A stretch of 64,000 bases of DNA from Neurospora crassa OR74A. Taxonomy: Eukaryota; Ascomycota; Sordariomycetes; Sordariales; Sordariaceae. This document shows, in pieces, positions 57,884 to 64,000 of this stretch (position 1 is the first letter of the stretch; the number at the start of each line of letters is the position of its first letter). Below the pieces are notes generated by a model, which saw only the letters and a program-made list of their open reading frames with translations, was not told the DNA's origin and ran no database searches. The position numbers were made by a program, and so were the translations under genes. The stretch covers positions 558,001 to 622,000 of the forward strand of contig NC_026501.1 of NCBI RefSeq assembly GCF_000182925.2, written 5' to 3'.

Positions 57884-59855
57884 ATGGCGGCGGAGATACC
57901 TAGGAGTCTGCTCGTGCAGCTCCGGACCGCTTTGGAGGATACACCGTACGTGCATAATACACTCTGCCTTTTCCCTCCTACACCTTTCCGGTACGCTCAT
58001 AACCTTACTGACAAGCCCACCACAACAGGGTAGTAGGAAGCTACATTCCCGAATCATCATGGGCTCTCGTCTGGTCAGCCCTCGCCGCGCTGGCCGTCTG
58101 GTACATGGCGAGCCGCGAAGACCAGCCGATCCGCTACACGATTCCTCCCGCCAACTTCCCCAAGGAGGAGAACATCCTTGAAAACCCCTCGATCAAAGCC
58201 TCGGGTACCTCAGCGATCCAATGCTACGCCCCTGCCACCGGCCAATTCCTCGGCTTCGTCAACCCCTCGACCCCCGAAGGCATCGACCGCGCTATCGACC
58301 AAGCCCACGCCGCCCAGGTCGAATGGGCCAAGACCACCTTCCGCCAGCGCCGCGCCGTCCTCCGGTCACTGCTTCAATACGTGCTCGACAACCAGGAGGA
58401 GATCTGCAGGGTGGCCTGTCTCGACAGCGGCAAGACCATGGTAGACGCTCAGCTGGGCGAGATCCTCGTTACGGCCGAGAAGCTGCAGTGGACTATCAAG
58501 CATGGCGAGAAGGCGCTGCGCCCGGAGTCGAGGCCTACGAACCTGTTGATGGCGTATAAGAGGAACACGGTGCACTACGAGCCGCTGGGCGTGGTTGCTG
58601 CGCTGGTGAGCTGGAACTACCCGTTTCACAACTTGATCGGACCGGTGATTAGCGCGCTGTTTGCGGGCAACGGTATTGTAGTCAAGGTATCGGAGCAGAC
58701 GGCTTGGAGCTCGCAGTGGTTTACGAGTGTGATCAGGGGCGCGTTGGTTGCGCATGGTCATAATCCTGCGCTTGTTCGTACGTATCACTGGTCTCTTGTT
58801 CCTACAGCTTACCTTGGCCCTTGCTAACAAACCTGTTCCGCACAGAAACCGTAGTCTGCTGGCCCCAAACGGCCAACCACATCACCTCTCATCCCAAAAT
58901 CAGCCACATCACTTTCATCGGCTCCCAGCCCGTCTGCAAGAAAGTCGCCGAATCGGCTTCCAAGGCCCTCATTCCCGTTCTCGCCGAGCTCGGCGGCAAA
59001 GACGCCTCCATCATCCTCGCCTCGGCCCCCAAGTCCGACCTCCCTCGCATCGTCAACACGCTCATGCGCGGCACGTTCCAAGCCTCCGGGCAGAACTGCA
59101 TCGGCATCGAGCGCATCGTCGTCGCCCCCCAACACTACGACACCCTCCTCTCCATGCTCACCCCGCGCGTGCGCGCTCTTCGTCTGGGTCCCACCGCTGA
59201 TGTGGGCGCCATGATCTCGGATAACGCTTTTGCTCGTCTCGAAGGACTGGTCGCTGACGCCGTTAAACAAGGCGCTAGACTCCTGGCCGGCGGCAAGCGG
59301 TACGCACACCCTGAATACCCAAGCGGTCATTACTTCGTGCCTACCCTTCTCGTAGACGTTACGCCGGACATGGCTATCGCGCAAGAAGAGTGCTTCGGGC
59401 CCATTATGGTGGTGATGCGCGCCGCTTCGTCCTCGGCAGAAGACATCCTCGCCGTAGCCAACGCGCCCGACTTTGGCTTGGGCAGCTCCGTGTTCGGATC
59501 GGAATGGGATTCCACGCTGCACGAGGTGGTCAGGGGGTTGAAGGCGGGTATGGTAGCCGTCAACGATTTCGGAGCTACGTATGCGGTGCAGCTTCCCTTT
59601 GGAGGCGTGGCGGGGTCGGGATATGGAAGGTTTGCGGGCGAGGAAGGACTGCGGGGGTTGTGTAATATCAAGGCGGTTTGTGAGGATCGGTTTGGTTGGC
59701 TGGGTGTGAGGACGGCGATACCGCGGCCGATGCAGTATCCGGTTCCTGATCAGGAGCGGAGCTGGAGGTTTGCAAGGGGCGTGGTGGAGGTTGGGTATGG
59801 GATGGGCTTGGGGAGGAAGGTGGGTGGGGTGGTGGGGATTTTGAGTAATAGCTAG
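57884..59855 (+). CDS. Membrane-anchored aldehyde dehydrogenase (MSC7-like)
   Basis: NAD(P)-dependent aldehyde oxidation; fungal MSC7-type enzymes are ER-associated and their substrate is unknown. Three exons: 57884-57945, 58029-58777 and 58846-59855, giving 606 residues. The N-terminus has one membrane segment (about 31-47, WALVWSALAALAVWYMA). The Rossmann and catalytic domains follow: the blocks PLGVVAALVSWNYPFHNLIG and ISHITFIGSQPV, the general base Glu about 318 (ELGGKDA), the nucleophile Cys about 355 (SGQNCIGIER), and the late motif QEECFGPIM. GVAGSGYGRFAGEEGLRGLC is near the end. A C-terminal segment after about 570 is hydrophobic and Gly-rich and could be a second anchor. Donors are GTACGT in both introns. 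Active-site residues are intact. Confidence 0.94.
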
Positions 59856-62361
59856 GATCGGATGTCGATATGTTGGAGGTGGAAGGGCAGACGTTGGTGA
59901 TGCTATACTTGGATTATCTCTAGACGGGAGTGGTTCCGCTGCGGACAACAGACAACGGGTCAACGGCCCGGTATATGCATATACCGTAGATCTTCTTCCC
60001 GTTGGGATGAAGAGAAGAGGATGATACGGTAGTCAATAATACCTAATGCATAAGACGAGCCAAGAATAACATTGGCAGTATGATGTGATGTTGGAATCCA
60101 TGGAACTGGACCCTGAATTGCGTTGATGAGTCATGGTGTCAGTCAGTTTCAGATATCAAGACAAGAAGACCCTTGAATAATCAATGGAAATATTGACATC
60201 ACATCATATGGCTACCCATGTCTCCATGTGTTAGGTAGTATACACTACACTACAAAAAAAGAAAAGAATGAATGAAAGAGTACAGTACCTAGGTATCCGC
60301 CCTTGAAGGCCCCAACGTCTGTCTCCAGCAAAAAGGCTCCAGTTAAAAGCTTGTTTATCAGTTTATTCCCCGCGGAATGAAGGGATTCTTGGCCATGCGG
60401 GATGATTGATTGATGACGGACTAATGTTTTCTTGTCTATTGGATGTCTTCCGAATTCAGAATCGCCCGACTGAATCCACCGATATCTTCTACTAGATAGT
60501 GTACACAACATAGAAAACAACCTAAGCTCTAGTCTATATGATATAGATTTATTTAGGTAATCACGGCAAACAAGTGAAAGAGTACTTACTACTGTTGAAC
60601 TGTCAACAGCACGGGGGACTGGAGGGTACGTCGGGTGTCACTCAATATGTATCAATTATCAAAGGATGGTTCTCGTCTCTCTTTCGGCCAAGCCAAGCCA
60701 AGCCAAGCCAAGGGAAGGGAAGTGCGGAAGGGATCCACACGCCATGCGTGCAACCATTCTGCCCGTTCTAGTGGTCGATAGGAACGGTATAAATGGCATT
60801 CTTTCATTTCCCTTACGATACAGAGTCTGACTGACCGTACAGGGATCGTGCTCAAGTCCGTGCACCACCCCCTCCTTATCCGCTCCTTAGCGATTGCGGT
60901 AAGCTTGTGCGCCCTGACAAGGGAAAAGATAGTTATGCTTGAAATTACGTGCTGTCAGTGATGGCATTTTTTCATTACCCTGACGGTAAATTTCGTAACT
61001 GACACTAGCGCTTTCTGACGAGTCGACCCCTAGCCCGTTCGTTTCGTTTGTCGTGCATACATAAGTGGAGAACGCCTATGACGTAAGGGTACATCGATCC
61101 GCTCTGAATACCTAGTACCTAACCTTGTAGCTGCGACCCTTGTTTCTTTTGGGGATTTCTTCTTTCAAGAAATACCATCTATGGCGGAATGACCCTTTTT
61201 TTTTCCCTCTCTCTCTTTGGACTGACGCGAGACAGACGGAGAAAAAATTGGCTAGTGTGCCATGTGCCAAGGAATTGAGGTCTGGCATGCTCTCAAGGAG
61301 GTGTGACGGGATAGGTAGTTCACCAGTATGTACAAGGTTTGGAGTTGAGGATATCGGGTGAGGTTAGTTGCAGACGGACCAAAAAGGATGAGAAAGGAAA
61401 GCCACAAAACAATGATGAGCGATGAATGAGTGCCGCGTCGGAGAAAGGGCGAGTTTCGCCTCTCATCGGTCCATGACCCGACGACGACGACTTATCAGGT
61501 TCAAGTTGTTAGTTTGGACGGATGGAGGGAGCCGACTCTAGTGTAGAGGTAGAGAAGGGAAAAAAAGAAGACGTCAAGCCACATGTGGCATTACATCTTT
61601 GACCTCCCTCCGTCCAGTCCTCATGCTAATCACCACTCGACGATGGGAAAGAGGCAAGCCACTACGTAGCCACATGTAACCCGAAGACGATCATCTCGAA
61701 TCTTTCATCACCTCGTCGCGTGACGGACCATAAACGAGTGCCGTGACTAGGTAATGCGGTTGATATCGTAGGCCTCTCACAAACCAAGATTAACCACACA
61801 CCCTCTGGTAAAGGCCAACCAACCAAGCATCCGTCATGGTTGACAGGCAACGTGCGGTCCGAAGGTCGCTTGGCCACGCACACACAGGACGGGACATGGG
61901 ACATGGGATGGGGACTGACTGAGGGAGTCGATCTATTTCTCGAAAGAGCTGGTCTTATCTCTTTCTTTTTTTTTTCCTCCCGTCAGCCCAGACCTTGACC
62001 TGTCTGTAACGGCTAACGACATCAGTGCTCGGCGTAAAACTTTTTATAGTGTACATAGCGGAAAAAAATATCCAAGGCACACATGGCTACTAGGTACACT
62101 AGCTTCGGGGGTAATGTACGTTTCGGCGCTCTCCGTTGCGCCGTTGGTTACCTGGTCGGGGGTTGTTGGAACGAATGGGATCAGATGAATGGGACGAATG
62201 GGACTGGACAGGAATGTGAATGAATGGCAGGTGCCGAAAAAAAGCAATAGAAATTAAACAAGGTGAGAGAACAAACAAAAGGTACCATCGGGACTGGTAC
62301 TGGTACCTACCAGCCGCCTGCCGCCCTGTGACGTCACAGGCACTTTTTTTCCCCCAGATGA

Positions 62362-62393
<32 letters not shown>

Positions 62394-62897
62394 AGGACAC
62401 TTGCCTTGACTTGACACACACCAGGCATGCAGAAAGTAGTGTATGCCTTGCATGGATGTACGCAATACGTATAGTACCTGGGCGAGCGGGTAAGTAATGG
62501 TGAATGGGCAGTGGGATGATGAATTCTACAAACAGGAAACCAAAAAAAAAAAAAAAAGGGAAGTGACGAATGTTCAGTCGCAATGGAAAATGACTGGATG
62601 CCTTGTTGCAAGACCAGACCAGACGAACTGAACAATCACACACACACATATATAATCACACCCACCCACCCCTTCCCTTTCCTCCAACGGTGATTCATCC
62701 ATCCTTTCTATATCCTCATCATCAAATCAATAAGCATCCATCTTGCGAAAGAAAGAAAGAAAGACTTCGACCTCGAAGCATCATATCCAATACCACAACA
62801 ACCAACCTACAAACAAACAAACAAACAAACAAACAAACAACATTCCAACCAAAAAAACATCTATAAAAACAAAGAACCAGATCCAAAAAAAAACAAA
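59856..62897. other. 3-kb spacer with simple repeats and a repeat-rich leader
   Basis: No supported gene. It contains an AAGCC pentamer array (about 60689-60711), TACCTAGGTA (about 60287), a CA array (62366-62393), a run of 16 A (62542-62557), GAAA repeats (about 62746-62764) and an AAAC array (about 62808-62840). The last part is the probable promoter and leader of the 79-residue protein gene. Confidence 0.6.
62649..62655 (+). promoter_or_regulatory. Possible TATA box of the 79-residue protein gene
   Basis: TATATAA about 245 bp upstream of ATG 62898, followed by a C/T-rich stretch and then an A-rich, repeat-containing leader. Assigned from match and spacing. Confidence 0.4.
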
Positions 62898-63246
62898 ATG
62901 GGCGCCGTCGTATCTTGCGTATGTTTCTTCCCCCCACCAGTTTTCCCCCACCAGTTTCTCCCCCCTCCCTCCCTCTCCCACCAAACTACACATCAATGCT
63001 GACACACACAAAACGCGCGAGCGACAGATCCAAAGCGTCTTCCGCACCATCGGCCGCGCCATCATGGGCGTCGTCAACGGCATCGGCTCCATCCTCATGG
63101 CCATCATCAACGGCGTCATTGGCGTGATCGACGTGATTGTCGGCTTTTTGACGTGCAACTACTGCGGTAGTCGTAAGGGCCGTATGAGGAGGCGGAGCGG
63201 TGGGATGGGTAGACGGAGACATGCTGGGGGGACTGCGGCTATTTAA
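62898..63246 (+). CDS. 79-residue protein with N-myristoylation signal and hydrophobic helix
   Basis: Two exons: 62898-62918 (MGAVVSC) and 63028-63246, with a 109-nt intron (GTATGT, GACAG). The N-terminus fits the N-myristoyltransferase pattern (Gly2, Ser6), with Cys7 available for palmitoylation. The middle (about 8-50) is a Gly-spaced hydrophobic segment in which GRAIMGVVNGIGSILMAIIN and GVIGVIDVIVGFLTC succeed each other, perhaps an internal near-repeat (GVVNGI.. and GVIGVI..). A CNYCG pair and an Arg/Gly-rich tail (RRRSGGMGRRRH) follow. I recall similar short proteins in filamentous ascomycetes but know no function. Membrane attachment by lipid plus helix is inferred. The splice places the lipid signal alone on exon 1. 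Confidence 0.8.
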
Positions 63247-63853
63247 GTCATCGATCGCCACTTACTTGTCGACCTACCTGCCTGGCGAGATGACTAGGGG
63301 ATGGCGAGGGGAGATGACGAGGGGGATGATTAGGGGATAACGAGGGGATGATGGAGGAGACGGATGATACCCAGTTGAGATTTGAAAAGGGCATGCGGTT
63401 AATGGTTTTTTTTTTTTTTTTTTTTTTTTTTGTTTCTTGCGAATAGGTTTTTTTTACGGCGTCCGACGATGGCGATGAAGCAAGTTAATGCGGTAATGAG
63501 TTATGGAGGATATACGATTAGTACGAGATGATAAAGATACCCTATACCCCCCTTTGCGCTTTGCATTCGGTTGATAATATCTTGATGAAGGAAGGAGGTT
63601 GGTGGTGGTAGGAATGTATCCGTTATTGAACATCACTTCTGATCTATTTATTCTTTGATTTACTCATGACATGTGGAAAAGATGAGGAAATACAACTGGC
63701 TTGATTTTGTTGTCCCGAATAAACCTAGACCACAGGCTTTTCTGCGCAAATCGGTCTTCTCTACTCTAGCTTACTGTATACCAAAGTCTTAAGACACATA
63801 TCTTTCTACCAAACGGCCTTGGTTCCCTCACACATCAACATACACATTCGTCC
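63247..63853. other. Convergent 3' spacer
   Basis: 3' UTRs of the 79-residue protein gene and the minus-strand gene at the edge. A run of 26 T lies at 63406-63431. A GAGATGACGAGGGG-type imperfect repeat lies at about 63280-63345. No gene seen. Confidence 0.6.
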
Positions 63854-64000
63854 TCACCCACTGTAATCCTCCAAAACATCCTTTTTGAAAAACTCGACAA
63901 TCTTCCCCGCCGCCTCCCTCCCCACCAGTCTGCCCAGCTCCTCCACCTCCATATTCGCAACCTCCCTCACATTCTCCGCCTCGGCAGTAATATTCCTGAT
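63854..64000 (-). CDS. mus-38: C-terminal end of probable XPF/Rad1 nuclease subunit (cut by window edge)
   Basis: The last 48 codons of a minus-strand gene are in the window, ending in TGA at 63854-63856. They read ITAEAENVREVANMEVEELG, then RLVGREAAGKIVEFFKKDVLEDYSG. The pattern (helix, ELG-LVG turn, GREAAGKI helix, FF near the end) is that of the C-terminal helix-hairpin-helix domain of XPF/Rad1 excision-repair nucleases, which pairs with ERCC1/Rad10. The catalytic domain is outside the window. The assignment, and the Neurospora symbol, rest on this short tail, so another HhH protein remains possible. Confidence 0.55.
   Translation of the reverse strand: MRNITAEAENVREVANMEVEELGRLVGREAAGKIVEFFKKDVLEDYSG

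Noticed and set aside
58824-59963. 379-codon minus-strand open frame over the aldehyde dehydrogenase
   Set aside because: Antisense shadow; the plus strand has complete ALDH motifs and splice sites.
1-64000. tRNA, 5S rRNA, CRISPR arrays and intact transposable elements
   Set aside because: Scanned by eye for B-box-like GGTTCGA sequences, 5S-like blocks, regularly spaced repeats and transposase or reverse-transcriptase motifs; nothing convincing was found. A tool search could still reveal degenerate copies.

Overview
The window looks like a gene-dense piece of a filamentous ascomycete (Sordariales) genome, most likely Neurospora or a close relative. The evidence is the gene set (CFEM protein, HET-domain protein, V-ATPase subunit E, MUS-81), the short introns (typically 50-150 nt, GTAAGT-like donors, CTAAC-like branch sites, CAG/TAG acceptors), GC-rich third positions in genes, and spacers full of microsatellites, homopolymer tracts and TACCTAGGTA-type palindromes. 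The organism is inferred; no database was searched.

Left part (1-25.6 kb): a microsatellite-rich spacer; an unrecognised reading frame directly behind phosphoacetylglucosamine mutase (minus); MUS81 nuclease (plus); riboflavin synthase (minus); a GT17 glycosyltransferase (plus); a GPI-type CFEM protein (minus); pyroglutamyl peptidase (plus); a class II old-yellow-enzyme-type oxidoreductase and cytosolic methionyl-tRNA synthetase (both minus); and a BTB/POZ protein (plus).

Middle part (26-36 kb): a small six-cysteine secreted protein and a HET-domain protein, followed by about 5.5 kb of gene-poor DNA. This holds what look like decayed host-gene fragments, including a tandem duplication of about 315 bp.

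Right part (36-64 kb): a NIPA-type magnesium transporter (minus) diverging from V-ATPase subunit E (plus); a large nuclear protein with an N-terminal PCNA-binding-like motif (minus); an unusually long 7.6-kb spacer; a DNF-type P4-ATPase lipid flippase (plus); a membrane-anchored MSC7-like aldehyde dehydrogenase (plus); a 79-residue protein with an N-myristoylation signal (plus); and, at the right edge, the C-terminal end of a probable XPF/Rad1 nuclease (minus).

Most genes are unrelated housekeeping genes in alternating orientation, with no metabolic cluster. Shared themes are DNA repair (MUS81, the XPF-type gene, the PIP-motif protein) and membrane or cell-surface biology (GT17, CFEM, flippase, NIPA, V-ATPase). 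Exon joins were derived by hand from splice signals and frame continuity. No rRNA, tRNA, CRISPR array or intact transposon was recognised.
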